From: Nymphalis io
Lineage: Eukaryota; Arthropoda; Insecta; Lepidoptera; Nymphalidae
Length of the DNA: 64,000 nt
Direction: 5' to 3'
Assembly (NCBI RefSeq): GCF_905147045.1
Contig: NC_065917.1
Span: 5,162,501-5,226,500 of the forward strand
How positions within the stretch are numbered: position 1 is the stretch's first letter; each line of letters begins with the position of its first letter. The notes under the pieces were generated by a model. That model saw nothing but the letters and a program-made list of their open reading frames with translations, was not told the origin of the DNA and did not search any database. The translations under genes and the position numbers were made by a program. Positions 44,777 through 57,700 of this stretch are shown here, piece by piece.

Positions 44777-45789
44777 CGAATTGACACAAAATCTTAGAAA
44801 ATCATGCATTTTCGACATACATAACGGCTATTTAAAATATACATATTATAATATTTAATATCATTTTGGTTACTTGCAAATAGCGAGATTAATTTAAAAA
44901 GAGGCTATTTGGAAATCACAGACAGACGCTTCAATTTTATTTATTTGTATAAAACATAGTTAGAAGCTTACTATTATTTATTAACTAATAATGTACTACC
45001 GGTTCGGAAATAATATCGCAGACCAGAAGAACCGGCGAAAGAAACTCACAATAGTTTTAACGTATTTATTTATATTTGAATTACAAACGGTCTAGAGTCG
45101 TTCGATCGATCGTTTCATTTCTAATTTGTGATATCATCAAAAAAATCATTACTTTTAACGAGTCTTAAATGCATGAATTAAAAACAAATAATATATATTA
45201 ATTATTACTATTTTTTTATTATTATTAACACGATCAATTAAAGTAACATAGAAAATATACTCGCGGATCTATTTGAATATAACTGAAATAACTTTTGTAT
45301 TTCAATTTCTCGGTTCAGGACATTTTTAATTTAGACTTTTTCCAACAATTTTTGTGTCGAGTACTATAAATTCCCTCTTTGAGAGTTATTCTTATCTTCT
45401 ATATAAATAAACAACGTAACAATCCGTGATTTAAGAACAAAAAGCATCTTTTTTCAATTTATATATATTTTACAACGTCCGTTACTTTTATTTTTTATCT
45501 GTTTCAAAGTCGGAAAAATTACAAATATAAATATTAACATAAGCATAGACAATATTTCTAAGTCTTGTTTAATATTTTTATCATCAAAATCACTTTCATA
45601 TTTATCAGAGATAATAACAAAGTTAAAGTTTAAAAATAAACAATAAAAAAATGTGTCTGACACGGATATGACACTTATTTATTTAAATAATTTATAATCA
45701 AATAAAATCAACAAAAAATGGGATAAAACAAATAAACTCAATTTTGTTATATCAATGCCTCAGGACAATGTTGGACGGCGTGTTTTTTA

Positions 45790-45970
45790 TACATATTTTT
45801 AATATATAGTTTGATTTTTATCTGTTTTGGTTTAATCTTGTATTATCTGTCGTATTACGCGTCACGCACACACAAGGAAGTAGAGGGCGGTGAAGACGGC
45901 ATATGACAGCGTCATCCCGTTTGCCGTAACGGCACACGAGTCGGTAACACCCAAGCGCCATTATAAATGT
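45790..45970 (+). repeat. Dispersed repeat K, copy 2
   Basis: AAGGAAGTAGAGGGCGGTGA, GACAGCGTCATCCCGTTTG and CACGAGTCGGTA parallel the copy at 10990-11150. Confidence 0.5.
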
Positions 45971-46049
45971 CTCAAATCAAAATTGAAAGTATATAAAAGA
46001 AACGTAACGCCCTGCTGTAATTAAGCATAAATACAATTAGTAGTAAAAA

Positions 46050-46365
46050 GCCGAGATGGCCTAGTGGTTAGAACGCGTGAATCTTACCCGATGATCGTGG
46101 GTTCAAACCCGGGCAAGCACCACTGAATTTTCATGTGCTTAATTTGTGTTTATAATTCATCTCGTGCTTGACGGTGAAGGAAAACATCGTGAGGAAACCT
46201 GCATGTGTCTAATTTCATTGAAATTATGCCACATGTGTATTCTACCAACCCGCATTGGAGCAGCGTGGTGGAATAAGCTCCAAACCTTCTCCTCAAAAAG
46301 GGAGAGGAGGCCTTAGCCCAGCAGTGGGACATTAACAGGCTGTTACTGTACTGTACTACTGTACA
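46050..46365 (+). repeat. SINE family B, full
   Basis: Near-consensus copy with intact A and B boxes and a TACTGTACTGTACT tail. Confidence 0.92.
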
Positions 46366-46544
46366 ATTAGTACATGAAAGGCCGAATCAATACATAAAAT
46401 AACTGTAACGCAAGATACTGCAATCCGTGACCTAAAAACCGAAGCTCTATCGGTATCCAGGTCACAATTGCATTGAACTCGGAACATTCTAGAAAAATCT
46501 AGAGCATACCTACTAAATACACCTCTTTATTTAACTCATGTCCT

Positions 46545-46705
46545 CCACCCAACGGTTGTCTAGAAGAGATCGTGCTCTTAGCGATAAGACCGCCTTTTGT
46601 AAATTAATAGTTTTTTTTTTTTAATTTTGTGTTTATAACTGAAAGTTTCTGTAACTCTTTTGGTGTAATAAAGCATATTCTAGTCCATTCTATTCTATAT
46701 ATTTT
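46545..46705 (+). repeat. LINE (RTE-like) 3' UTR fragment
   Basis: The sequence GGTTGTCTAGAAGAGATCG followed by GCGATAAGACCGCC and an AATAAAG near the end is a 3' tail seen in many lepidopteran RTE-like LINEs. It has no coding part. Confidence 0.5.
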
Positions 46706-46736
46706 TTAATTTTACTATTCAAATTCGATAACTCAT

Positions 46737-46958
46737 ATAGGTAGGCAAATGATTCACCTTATGGTATATCACCAACATATATAATACCCATACCTTAATT
46801 TGGGAACTAAGATGTTATGTCTCTTATGCCTGTTGTTACACTCTCTCACCCTTGAAATAAACAAAATAATTACAAGTATTGCGGTTTGGCGGTAGAAGAT
46901 GTGATGAGTGGGTGGTAACTACCTGGCTTGCACAAAGCCCTACCACCAAGAAAGTTAT
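46737..46958 (+). repeat. Diverged SINE family A copy
   Basis: TGGGAACTAAGATGTTATGT, GCGGTTTGGCGGTAGAAG and GAGTGGGTGGTAACTACC remain. Confidence 0.65.
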
Positions 46959-47629
46959 TTAATAATCCACGTGGTTATTGCAAGTTCTGTACAAAGCCAG
47001 TGAGTTATTGAGACAATCATTCTTGCTTATAATCTTCATTATTGTCATACGAGTTAAGATCAACATGAGAACTCGAGAGCTTAATTATATAATTAAAATG
47101 AAACCTCAAAACGTTAAAAGTATTTATTATAATTTATTTTATGTACAGACATTTTTATAAAATACAAAATTAAAACGTTAAAAAATAAAAGCCAAAATAT
47201 ATTATTATAAATATTGCAACATAATTATTATATTATTATATCTGGCTACACAACAAGTTTGGTAAATTTAATGAATTTGCTTAATAATATAAGATAAAAT
47301 TATAGATTAATACAATATTATATTATATATTACAATTATATACCTATATAATCTGAAATATATAAGGTTTTAATGTATTTAAAGGCTACAAATAAAAAAT
47401 TAATAGCTACTGTACAAATCACGACCGCGTGGATTGGCTAGAATGCTAGCAGCATTTCCCCTTTGAATCGAATTTCCGATCCTCTGGGCGAAAAATTAAA
47501 CAGCCCCTGTCAGTAGAGGCAATAAGAGGGTATGTATATATAAATAATTATTTTTCGCGGAAAGGTTTCGAGGAAACATGATTTTGAAATATTGTACATT
47601 TTATTGCTTTAATGTTGTTGGAAGTCTGT

Positions 47630-47917
47630 TACTGGTGGTAGGGCTTTGTGCAAGCTCGTCTGGGTAGGTACCACCCACTCATCAGATATTCTACCGCAAA
47701 ACAGCAATACTTGATATTGTTGTGTTCCGGTTTGAAGGGTGAGTGAGCCAGTGTAATTACAGGCACAAGGGACATAAAATCTTAGTTCCCAAGGTTGGTG
47801 GCGCATTGGATATGTAAGCGATGGTTGACATTTCTTACAATGCCAATGTGTATGGGCGTTGGTGACCACTTACCATCAGGTGGCCCATATGCTCGTCCGC
47901 CTTCCTATTCTATAAAA
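47630..47917 (-). repeat. SINE family A, full
   Basis: Antisense, close to consensus, ending CTCGTCCGCCTTCCTATTCT with a poly(A) run. Confidence 0.9.
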
Positions 47918-48979
47918 AAAAAAAAAAACTATAATAATTGTACACTTAGGTTTAAAGAATCTTTATTCTCAAAAAAGACGAACGTCACTTGCATGAAAAC
48001 AACATGACATAAAGTTAAATATAATAATGGCCGCCATATAGGATGGTGCTCAGCTAACGAGAAATTAAGTAAGTTTCTTACGTCATGAGTATTAATTTTC
48101 CAAAATATAGCGTAGGAGCCAATACTTGATCGTTAATTGATTTTCATCCTTTTCCATTTGGAGTGTAGTATTATATAATGGGCGATTCTTAGCCGTTTTA
48201 ATTGTGGGTGTTCTGATTAAAAAGTTAAATCGTTTAGTAAATACCTCTGTTTTAATAAAGTTTTATATCAAAGTTGATTATATAACCACCACACCAAAAC
48301 CGTTTGGAAAATTTGGAATTGGTTACGCTACGTGGAACAGATAAACACACACATATATACATATACAATAAAAGTACACTAATATTATTTTATTAAATAT
48401 TTAAAATACCTAATCTTACTGCGTCATCGAATTAAATAAAAAAAAGCCTCCGAGTAAAAACTACACCGGTCTGGCAATTTCTCGCAGCTGAATAACTAAC
48501 GCCTACGCCAAATACACTGCCGCCTACGCATTAACATTTCTTTCCAGAGAACACGTCACAGTCAGATCAAAGAAAAATAAGCTGATTATGCGTGACACAT
48601 TTTTTTGCAATTAAATCTAGAAAACAAAGCTTTTGAGGATTTCATTGTTCTTAAGCTGGCAACCCTTTTTGTTTTCATTTATCTATGCACGCAATATCTG
48701 TTCTGCATTCCAAATTTGAATTAAACGTTCTTTTACAATATGGGCTACCTACTAAGGGAGTAACGATACTTGTAATAACAAACAGACTTCTGACCGTATC
48801 GCTTTGTCTCTCTCATTCATTCGCGTATGCATTTTATTGGCGACTGAATGTCGTTCAATCTTTTCCTATATATTTGACAAAGAAAAAGGTTATATAAGAC
48901 TTCCCAAGTACGGTAGCGCATTGATATTGTACGTAATATTCATCCAAGTACCATCACGCAATCGTCAATTATATTTGCA

Positions 48980-49260
48980 TTTTATATTTTCAAACAAATT
49001 CGCCTTCTTCGTCCTTTCTGCCTGTCTGAACGCGATACACTCAAAAACCACCCAATGGATTTTCAAACGGTTTTCACTAATGAACGGAGTGATTTGTGAA
49101 AGTTTAGGTGTATAATTCTTTAGGGTTCCCAAGGTTGGTGGCGCATTGGTGATGTAAGCGATGGTTAACATTTCTTACAATGCCAATGTCTAATGTATGG
49201 TTGGTGACCACTTACCATCAGGTGGCCCATATGCTCGTTCGCCTTCCTATTCTATAAAAA
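48980..49260. repeat. Repeat J fragment followed by truncated SINE A (-)
   Basis: 48980-49117 shows TTTTCAAACGGTTTTCACTA and the GTTTAGGTGTATAATTC block. 49118-49260 is the head half of an antisense A copy. Confidence 0.7.
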
Positions 49261-49424
49261 AAGGCTGTGAGAATGGGTGTTTGTTACTCTTTCACGCAAA
49301 AACTACTGAACTAATTTAGATGACAATTTGAAAAGCTCATACGCTGACTTAACACACAGGCTACCTAACTATCCATCAGACGCGGGTATAGCCGAGAGCG
49401 ACAGCTTGTGTATATACCACCTAA

Positions 49425-49805
49425 CGATTTACCCATTCGGGCGATAGCTACCCAGACGTGCTTGCACTTGGGCCTTGGCCCTACCACCAAGTCAATTCTA
49501 ACAGTAAAAGCCTGTAATGCTGTCCCGCTGCTGGGCTAAGGCCTCCTCTCCCTCGTTGAGGAGAAGGTTTAGATCTTATTCCACCACGCTGCTCCAATGC
49601 GGGTTGGTAGAACACACAAGTGACATAATTTCAATGTAATTAGACACACGCAGGTTTCCTCATGTTGTTTTCCTTCACCGTCAAGCACGAGATGAATTAT
49701 AATCACAAATTAAGCACATGAAAATTCAGTGGTGTTTGCCCGGGTTCGAACCCACGATCATCGGTTAAGATTCACGCGTTCTAACCACTAGGCCATCTCG
49801 GCTCA
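49425..49805. repeat. SINE A scrap (+) and full SINE B (-)
   Basis: 49425-49495 has AGCTACCCAGACGTGCTTGC. 49500-49805 is an antisense B copy whose B box reads GGGTTCGAACCC in this orientation, closer to a tRNA box than most. Confidence 0.85.
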
Positions 49806-49879
49806 AGTCAATTCTTAAAAAACAGAAAAGATTAATTATCGAATCTATCATAGCTAACTACAAATATTTTGATGTAAGA

Positions 49880-50045
49880 CATATTCGCACGTCTTGAGAA
49901 CAGGACCTACTTCTATACCGTGACGAGAAACGACAGGACACTCTCCAATACCACCATGCACCATCACCGCCACCGGTCCCTACTTCCTTGTATGTAGCGC
50001 GTATATATTTCGTTGCTAATTGCTATATATTAAAATAATGAGAAA
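49880..50045 (-). repeat. Dispersed repeat K, copy 3
   Basis: Reverse complement carries ATATATAGCAATTAGCAACG and CAAGGAAGTAGGGACCGG. Confidence 0.45.
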
Positions 50046-50489
50046 AATATATTTATTTAATTATCTAAACACTATGTTTTTATTTATTTTGCTTCATATT
50101 TGTTTATTCAATACACTTAAATATTTAAATTCGTTCCTTTTTATTTTTTGTTTTTAACGGCGATATTTTTTACTACTAAAATCCACTATATATACTATAA
50201 TGTCCACTAAACCTTATTGATCCAGAATATGTATCTCAGGATATTGTTGGGATTGGATTTGAATCCCTCGAATTTTATAGCCTTTTTAATTATAATTAAA
50301 TATAGAGTAATTGCTTTAAAAACCATTTTTAATTATAACGACCCACCTAGAAGACCATGAAAGTATTCTCTAATAATACTTCCATGAAACATGAGTTTTG
50401 TTTTTGATTAATTAATAAATAAACGATGCTGACATTTTTCCACTTCCTGTAATGAAAGCTATAAACACTAGAGTATAATAACAAAGACG

Positions 50490-50765
50490 AGCCGGTTGGC
50501 GTGGTTGTTAGAACACTTGCCTTTCACGCCGAAGGTTGTGGGTTCGATTCCCACCTAGGACAGACATTTGTGTGCATGAACATGAATGTTTGTCCTGAGT
50601 CTGGGTGTAATTATCTATATAAGTATGTATTTACAAAAAAAAAAAGTAGTATATGTAGTATATCAGTTGTCTGGTTTCCATAGCACAAGCTTTGTACAAG
50701 CTTAATTTGGGATCAGATGGCCGTGTGTGAAAAATGTCCCAGGATATTATTATTATTATATTTAT
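50490..50765 (+). repeat. SINE family C, full
   Basis: GAGCCGGTTGGCGTGG head, B box GGGTTCGATTCCC and an ATTATTATTAT tail. Contains a local duplication near CACAAGCTTTGTACAAGC. Confidence 0.9.
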
Positions 50766-51369
50766 TTTTCAGTTATATAAAATGTATACAAACATACGTA
50801 CGTAAAACAATTTATCTTTGTCGATATTTAATATAATAAGGAGCCAATAATCTATAAAATTTACGATGCGTTCCAAATTAAATTCCAATCCAACTTTGAC
50901 TGTTCTTTATTTATCCAAACGGAACCGAACCGATATGATGTTAACATATACCGTTGTGTCAAAACCAAACTTAATTGTTAACTTTTATATCAATAGTCGA
51001 TAATTAAATTAAATAATAGGAAAACGGATAAACGGCAACGATTGCGCTTCAATTCGATTGCGATAAAGTGGCAATTTTTTAGTAGAATTGGTCCCCAGAC
51101 TGATGTCGTACTGTCAGGCTATGTTATAGGGAAACTTGAGTAGGAGATTTGGTACATAAACATGTGGCATTATTACATAATGTGTAGCAAAAACTCACGA
51201 TGTTTTCATTCACCGTCGAACACGAGATTAATTACAGACACAATTTTAGTAAATTTTTTTTAACTCCCGACAGGATCAGGACAATAAAAAGGTATTAGTT
51301 TATTCTGCCAATAAACTCTCAATATGAGTCCAGTTTCAAGTTTAGCAAGTACGTAAAGCATTCGCATGA

Positions 51370-51585
51370 CTCACTCTTTTCGTGGTAGATTGACTCGTCA
51401 TACTATGAGGTAGAAAGATAACACATCCAGGAATAATATTCCCTACAGTTGTTTAGTCCTTTGAAATTGGCCGCCGTGATCGAAGTCGGTCAGTAGGACA
51501 TTCAATCAGTTATTATAATTATATATATATATATATATAATTATATATATATATATATATATAATTATAATAATATATATATATG
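51370..51585. repeat. SINE D tail and long (AT)n palindrome
   Basis: GAAATTGGCCGCCGTGATCG to TAGGACATT is a D-like 3' end; 51512-51585 is almost only A and T, alternating and self-complementary. Confidence 0.65.
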
Positions 51586-51964
51586 AGCGAAATACCACTC
51601 ATCAGGAGATCTCCTAAACTATCTGCCAGATTGACTTGAAATTTGTCACAGTTACTCCTTCTACGACGCAGACGCTCACTAAGAACGTATTTTACACAAA
51701 TCCTATCCAAAATACATTTTTCTTCTTATATACCCGTGCAAAGCCGGGAAACGATTAGCACAAATACAAGCTTTTGCCAAGCTTAATTATTATCATTAAA
51801 AAATAAGAGTATTTTTATACTAAAGATGAAACTTGAAATTCGTTTAATTATGTTAATTCATATTTATGACCTAGTCGCGAACAAATGTTGGGAATAAATT
51901 GACAAAGTCGTATTTCAATCCCCTTATACACCATCGTTAGTATTTAACTGACTGTGTAATTCCA

Positions 51965-52150
51965 TAACAGTCTGTGAATGTCCCACTGCTGGGCTAAAGG
52001 CCTCCTCTCCCTTTTTGAGGAAAACGTTTGGAACTTATTCCATCACGCTACTCAAGTGCGGCTTGGTGGAATATACATGTGTGCAGAATTTCAGTAAAAT
52101 TATACACATGCAGGTTTCCTAACGATGTTTTCCTTCACCGTAATTCACGG
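51965..52150 (-). repeat. SINE family B, 3' part
   Basis: Antisense CAGTCTGTGAATGTCCCACT to GTTTTCCTTCACCGTAA, then a break. Confidence 0.8.
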
Positions 52151-52572
52151 ACTGTGTAATTGCTTAACATTATTTAATACATGAATTATGTATTTAATAA
52201 GAACCCGGAAATAGATGCATTGAAATAATCAGCATCATTTAAATACACCTTATTACATAACATTGCATTGTCTATTTCTTTTAACAAAACATTAAAATGT
52301 ATTATATTACAATATATTAAAAAAATACTATATTTTTTAAATACGCTTTATTAAATTTGATTTTAAAATTCAATTGTTATTTTTCTATTATGACGTTTAT
52401 CTATATGGTATGGTAATTAACCGCAAGATAGATTTTTTTTTAATTAAAAAATAGCATTCGTTTCTTTTTTTTTTTATATATAATGACAGTCAATAAAAAT
52501 TATTATAAAAACTGAAAACAATCACACTTCATACAGCCTTAAATTCGTTTTAAATAAAAAATAAAAACTTAC

Positions 52573-52787
52573 CTTGTTAAAAATAAATTCTCTTGGCAAT
52601 GACATGTTTCAATATCTGGAGGCGCTGGTATTGAAGAACAAATACTATTAAAGTGGTCCTCAGATTCCGTTGATTCGAGCCTTAACACAATTCTTGTTTC
52701 GCGTACGGCATCCGCCGCTAAATACATTGGTTTTGCGTAATATAACTTTAGGGTAGCCGTTTTTACTTTTTTTAAATCACTACTCAA
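52573..52787 (-). CDS. Candidate first coding exon, possibly of the MCT-like gene
   Basis: An ATG at 52787-52785 opens 71 codons (MSSDLKKVKTATLKLYY...) and ends at a strong donor, ACAAG|GTAAGT, in phase 2. No other gene on this strand needs a 5' exon. However, the next known MCT exon (36035) starts in phase 0, so an unseen exon of length 1 mod 3 must lie between, or this exon belongs elsewhere. The protein segment has no recognisable domain. Confidence 0.4.
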
Positions 52788-52859
52788 TAGAAAAAATTGA
52801 ATAAAAATCTTTTATTATTTTTCTCACGGTAAAATACAGAACATTTTTTGTAATAGTAT

Positions 52860-53060
52860 ATATTTTTTTAAATATTTTCTTTGATATTATTTAGTTTTTT
52901 TTTTATTTCGCTTTCCGGACGTCCGCAGAGGTTTGTGTCAGCGGTATTATTAGTTGTACTGTGTCCGCGCAAAGCGCATGCGCTAAACAGCCAATCAATA
53001 ATTGAGTTGAAGTTCTCGCTGCAAACTAAATAGTCATTCCTTATTTTCTCTGTTACCGAA
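52860..53060 (-). promoter_or_regulatory. Candidate promoter with NRF1-like palindrome and CCAAT box
   Basis: A locally GC-richer patch just upstream of the exon at 52573-52787 holds the palindrome GCGCATGCGC (52974-52983), the core of the NRF1/erect-wing site, and CCAAT at 52991-52995. Such boxes mark TATA-less promoters. Direction is inferred from the neighbouring minus-strand exon. Confidence 0.4.
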
Positions 53061-53529
53061 ACTTTTTAATGTTGCATGTTCATATATTTATAATTAAATC
53101 GCTTTTAGAATTTTTTTAATCACGGTAATTTAGTATATATTAATAATTTCATATTTTTTCAATTAATTCTTATGTAACTTATTTTGTTTGCTTAGCTTGG
53201 CGGGTATTGATTTCCGCACAGACCTTGCAACACCTTTCCTTTCAATCTTATATCTGAATAATACTGTAAATGAGTACTTAACTCTTGTTTGTGTGTCTGT
53301 TACGATTGTAATTAAAGATATATTTGTACTTAGGTAATATACTTTAGGATATATGTTACGGGTAAAATAATTTTGACATAAGAATTAATTTGATTCTGAG
53401 GCTTAGTAAAGGTATTTATATGTGTACCTAATTGAAATAATATATAATTAAAGAAAATCAATAAATTTTATTATTGTACGGATTAAATAAATACCAACCC
53501 CTAAGCGCACCGATATCACATCGCAAAAA

Positions 53530-53735
53530 GTGCCCCCGCTGCGTATGCATGTCTGTCTGTATGTACGCGATAAACACATAAACTACCGAACAGCTTCTAA
53601 TACGGTTTTCACCAAGGGAAGAATTGATTCATAAGGAAGGTTTTAGTGTATAATTCAATAAAGTTTTGTGTAATTTTTTTTTTTTTTAATTTTAATGTGT
53701 AAATAATCTGAAATATGATGACGATTGTTCATCAT
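53530..53735 (+). repeat. Dispersed repeat J copy
   Basis: ATGTACGCGATAAACACATA, ACGGTTTTCACCAAGGGA and GGAAGGTTTTAGTGTATAAT; ends in a T-rich tract. Confidence 0.55.
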
Positions 53736-54184
53736 GCCAACTGGACGCTTTACTGGCATGCGCCGGATAAATCAATAGAATATTACGATACGAACGTTTT
53801 TTGTACACCATTATTCTTATTCATCCATAAGACGATAATTTGTCAGATAGCTCAAAGTGTATTTAATGTATTATAATATGTACAAGATATTTTTGTTATA
53901 TTGTAGAATAAAATAAATTTTATATATACGTATATAAAAGCGCAGAGGTCGGCCATGTTGCTAATCATTGAGTACATAACCACCTGCCATGTATTTAACC
54001 GCACGCCCCGTGCCTGTTTTTTTCCGTATCATTTCAAACACTTAATGACAGTACTTACAGTCAGGGCTGGGCAGTATTTGTAAGTCGTAATTTATTGATT
54101 AATGTAATGTAGTAATGACATTCGTACTATTAAATATTTTTTATTATAAGGCAGTTAAAGTTACATTATTATATAACCGTACCG

Positions 54185-54485
54185 TAACAGCCTGTGAATG
54201 TCCCACTGCTGGGCTAAAGGCCTCCTCTCCTCTTTTTGAGGAGAAGGTTTGGAGCTTATTCCACCACGCTGCTCCAATGCGGGTTGGTAGAATTTACATG
54301 TGGCAGAATTTCAGTGAAATTAGACACATGCAGGTTTCCTCACGATGTTTTCCTTCACCGTAAAGCACGAGATGAATTATAATCACAAATTAAGCACATG
54401 AAAATTCAGTAGTGCTTGCCCGGGTTTGAACCCACGATCATCGGTTAAGATTCACGCGTTCTTACCACAGGGCCAACTCGGCTTT
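54185..54485 (-). repeat. SINE family B, full
   Basis: Antisense CAGCCTGTGAATGTCCCACT to CCAACTCGGCT. Confidence 0.9.
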
Positions 54486-54651
54486 TTGGCCGACTCCAAT
54501 TATTATATAAGCATCAATCATTTACTAGTGCCTTTGAGTGACCAGCTCATTATCATCAAATGGCTTATTCGTTCATTTTCATTCGGCCTTCCTATTATAT
54601 ATAATTATATAACATGACGTATCGCTCATGACTTTTCCGGCGTTTTGGGGA

Positions 54652-54951
54652 TTTTTTTTATAGAATAGGAAGGCACAACAAGACGAGCATATGGGCCACC
54701 TAAGGGTTAGTGGTCACCAACGCCCAGACATTGGCATTGTAAGAAATGTTAACCATAGCTTACATCACCAATGTACCACCAACCTTGGGAACTAAGATGT
54801 TATGTCCATTGTGCCTGTAATTATACTGGCTCACTCATTCTTCAAAGCGTAACACAACAATACCAAGTACTGCTATTTTGCGGTAGAATATCTGATGAGT
54901 AGGTGGTACCTACCCAGACGAGCTTGCACAAAGCCCTACCACCAGTAAAAA
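54652..54951 (+). repeat. SINE family A, full
   Basis: Complete with a short insertion (ACAACA) after GGAAGGC. Confidence 0.88.
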
Positions 54952-55101
54952 TGTAATGTAAGTGTAATGATGTAGTAATCTTTGTTCTTCTTTGGGGTTC
55001 AAGCTCGTTTCATACCAAATTTTATCAAAATCGGTTCAGTGGTTTAGTCGTGAAAGCGTAACAGACGAACATAGTTACTTTCGCATTTATAGTATTAGTG
55101 T

Positions 55102-55322
55102 ATATGACTGCCTCGTTGGTTAGTGGCTAGATGTAAGGCCGTAGAGCCAGAGGACTTTTGTTCAAAGCCCAGGCCGGGCCAATAAAAAGTTTTTCAATTT
55201 TCCATCCGAAAATTCTTCAGTGTGTACACTCCCGTGCCTCGGAAAGCACGTAAAGCCGTTGGTCCTACGCCTGAACTCTTTCCGGTTGTGTCGGATTGCC
55301 GTCCCATCGGATTATGAGAGAA
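55102..55322 (+). repeat. SINE family D, 3' truncated
   Basis: GACTGCCTCGTTGGTTAGTG head to ATCGGATTATGAGAG; a deletion removes part of the TTCTCAGTAGCAGCC segment. Confidence 0.8.
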
Positions 55323-55667
55323 ATAGAACAATAAAAAATAAAAACGGTTTCCTGCCATTTGTCTCTTGTTTTTCCGTCCTCTAAAATCAGTGAATCTAAC
55401 GGAGAACTTTAAACATTTTAAAGTTATACGAACAAACAGATTCATTTATATATAAAAATATTGATTTATTGTCATATATCTTCACTCGTATATTGTTTAG
55501 CTTCAAATAGCATAGATTTTTGTGCGTCTCTGTCCTATAATATTGTAACTATATTAAGAACGTTAGTCACTATTTAGGGTTCCGCAGTAAAATAATAAAA
55601 CACACACAGACACGGTAAGCCTTGTCTACTATTTATGTCTTACCTACTTAACTGAGATATATATGAA

Positions 55668-56030
55668 TAGTAATAAAGTCCTTGGTCTATGGCTAGATAT
55701 AAGGCCGCTGACCAGGAGGTCCTGGGTTGAATTCCCATGTCGGGCCAATACAAAGTTATTGGGTTTTTCTGTCAGAAAATTCTCAGTAGCAGCCCGGAGT
55801 CTGGAATTTGGAAGTGTGTACTCCCGTGCCTCGGAATGCACGTAAAGCCGTTGGTCCTGCGCCTGAACTCTTTCCGGTCGTGTCGGATTGCCGTCGCATC
55901 GGATTATGAGAGTTAGGGAATAGAGAGTGCACCTGTGTTTGCGCACACGCTTGTGCACTATAATATCTCCTGCGTAGTTGGCTAATCTCTCTTGAGATAA
56001 GAGGTCTGGAGGACTATTATTATTAGTGTA
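55668..56030 (+). repeat. SINE family D, nearly full
   Basis: GTCCTTGGTCTATGGCTAG head to GGTCTGGAGGACTATTATTA, with a short deletion in the GATTGGCCGCCGTGG part. Confidence 0.85.
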
Positions 56031-57121
56031 AATATTAAAAAGTCATATATAGTAAAAATATTTATTTAATATCAATATAAAGTATTACAATACAAAGTTT
56101 TAATTCAAAAACTCTTCTTCAGACTAGAAATTTTGACAGATACTGTACAATCAATTAATCGATTTCAATAATCATAAATCAAATAAAACAAAACGCATAT
56201 AAAAAGTAAAACTATATACTTAATTATAAATCAATTAAAAAAATATCACGTGTAAAAGTCGAAACGAATGGCCGCCATGTTTGTGACGTCATAATGTTAA
56301 TGAAGATAAGAAAGCGATTAAATAAATTATAAACAAAATCACAGGAAATGGAGTGCGATTCTGTAAGAACCCACTTCATTGCTTACACGTGAAATGTTGA
56401 CTTATGGTAATATACTATTTTGACGCGAGTTACGGAACTCTAATCCCACGAATATGACGTACCAAACTGATGGAAGCTTCCCAGGCGACCACCTCACGAG
56501 TTGGCCGTCACGTTATTAGCCTTTCAATGCCCCATTGTTTTAATTTTATTAATTGTAACATTATTTTATTCACTCTTGATTCCCACTTCGAGTAAAGCAG
56601 TCGTTAGTTATAAAACAATTATTGTATTAATATAATATATTAATAATAAATAATTGATAATTATTCGGTTTTTTTCTAACTCCTGACCGCTGCGAACGTA
56701 ATTCGCGTGTATTGTTGAAATGCTTTGATTATTACGGGCGATATCACATATCACTCTTTGATATTTCACGACCGTTTTCGATGATGAGTTTCGAGTTCTT
56801 TCTTACAGAATAGCTCTAATACTGTTACTGCGTTCTGTAGCAGCCGCAAATTGGACATTATGACGTCACGTGCGTTCGAGTTATCGGCGAGTCATTGATA
56901 GTGTTCGAAAAACTATTTTCGATTTGATATAACTTTTTTATAAATTATTATATTTTAGCTTATATGATATAATATCTATATTTAATACATTTCTTTTACA
57001 TAATGAAATGCTATATACGTTAAACATATAATAATACACAACACCGAAACAAAATTACAGTATATGTATACATTTTTTATTTATTAAGCGCTTGATAATT
57101 TAGGGTTGCTTACCCTGTATT
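56031..57121. repeat. AT-rich DNA with dispersed repeat H, copy 2
   Basis: 56355-56830 repeats the ordered blocks of 640-840, with an insertion of about 250 bp of other sequence in the middle. No gene is visible in the rest. Confidence 0.55.
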
Positions 57122-57308
57122 GTTTTTTTTTTATAGAATAGGAAGGTGGACGAGCATATGGGCCACCTGATGGTAAGTGATCACCACCGCTCATAGACAT
57201 TGGCGCTGTGAGAAATATTAACCATCCCTTACGTCGCCAATGCTCCACCAACCTTGACAACTAAGATGTTATGTCCCTTGTGCTCGTAAACTGGCTCACT
57301 CACCCTTT
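57122..57308 (+). repeat. SINE family A, 3' truncated
   Basis: ATAGAATAGGAAGGTGGACG to GGCTCACTCACCC, then an AATAATAATAA run. Confidence 0.85.
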
Positions 57309-57419
57309 TATAAATAATAATAATAATAAAAAAAAATGATAAGCAAAAATATATAAAATATTGTATTGCTAGCATGATATATAGTTTCATATGTTTTTCC
57401 AAGGGCGCTTTTACCTTGA

Positions 57420-57700
57420 TTTCCCACTGCTGGGCTAAGGCCTCCTCTCCCTTTTGAGAAGGTTTGGAGTTTATTTCACCACGCTGCTCCAATGCAGGAT
57501 GATATAATACACATGTGGCAGAATTTCAATGAAATAAGACTCTTGCAGGTTTCCTCACGATGTTTTCCTTCACCGTTAAGCACAAGACGAATAATATATA
57601 AAACACAAATAAAGCACATGAATACTCAGTGTTCTTGCCCGGGTTTAAACCCTCGATCATTGGCTAAGTCACGCGTTCTAACCACTAGGCCATCTCGGCT
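57420..57700 (-). repeat. SINE family B, nearly full
   Basis: Antisense CCCACTGCTGGGCTAAGG to GGCCATCTCGGCTT, with the B box changed (GGTTTAAACCC). Confidence 0.88.

Noticed and set aside
5935..47869. Repeated open frames reading like WELRFYVPCACNYTGSLTLQ
   Set aside because: They recur in every family A SINE at the same internal position on either strand; they are translations of a repeat, not a protein family.
21280..50560. tRNA-like A and B boxes in many places
   Set aside because: They belong to SINE families B, C and D; none sits in a foldable 70-90-nt tRNA with an acceptor stem.
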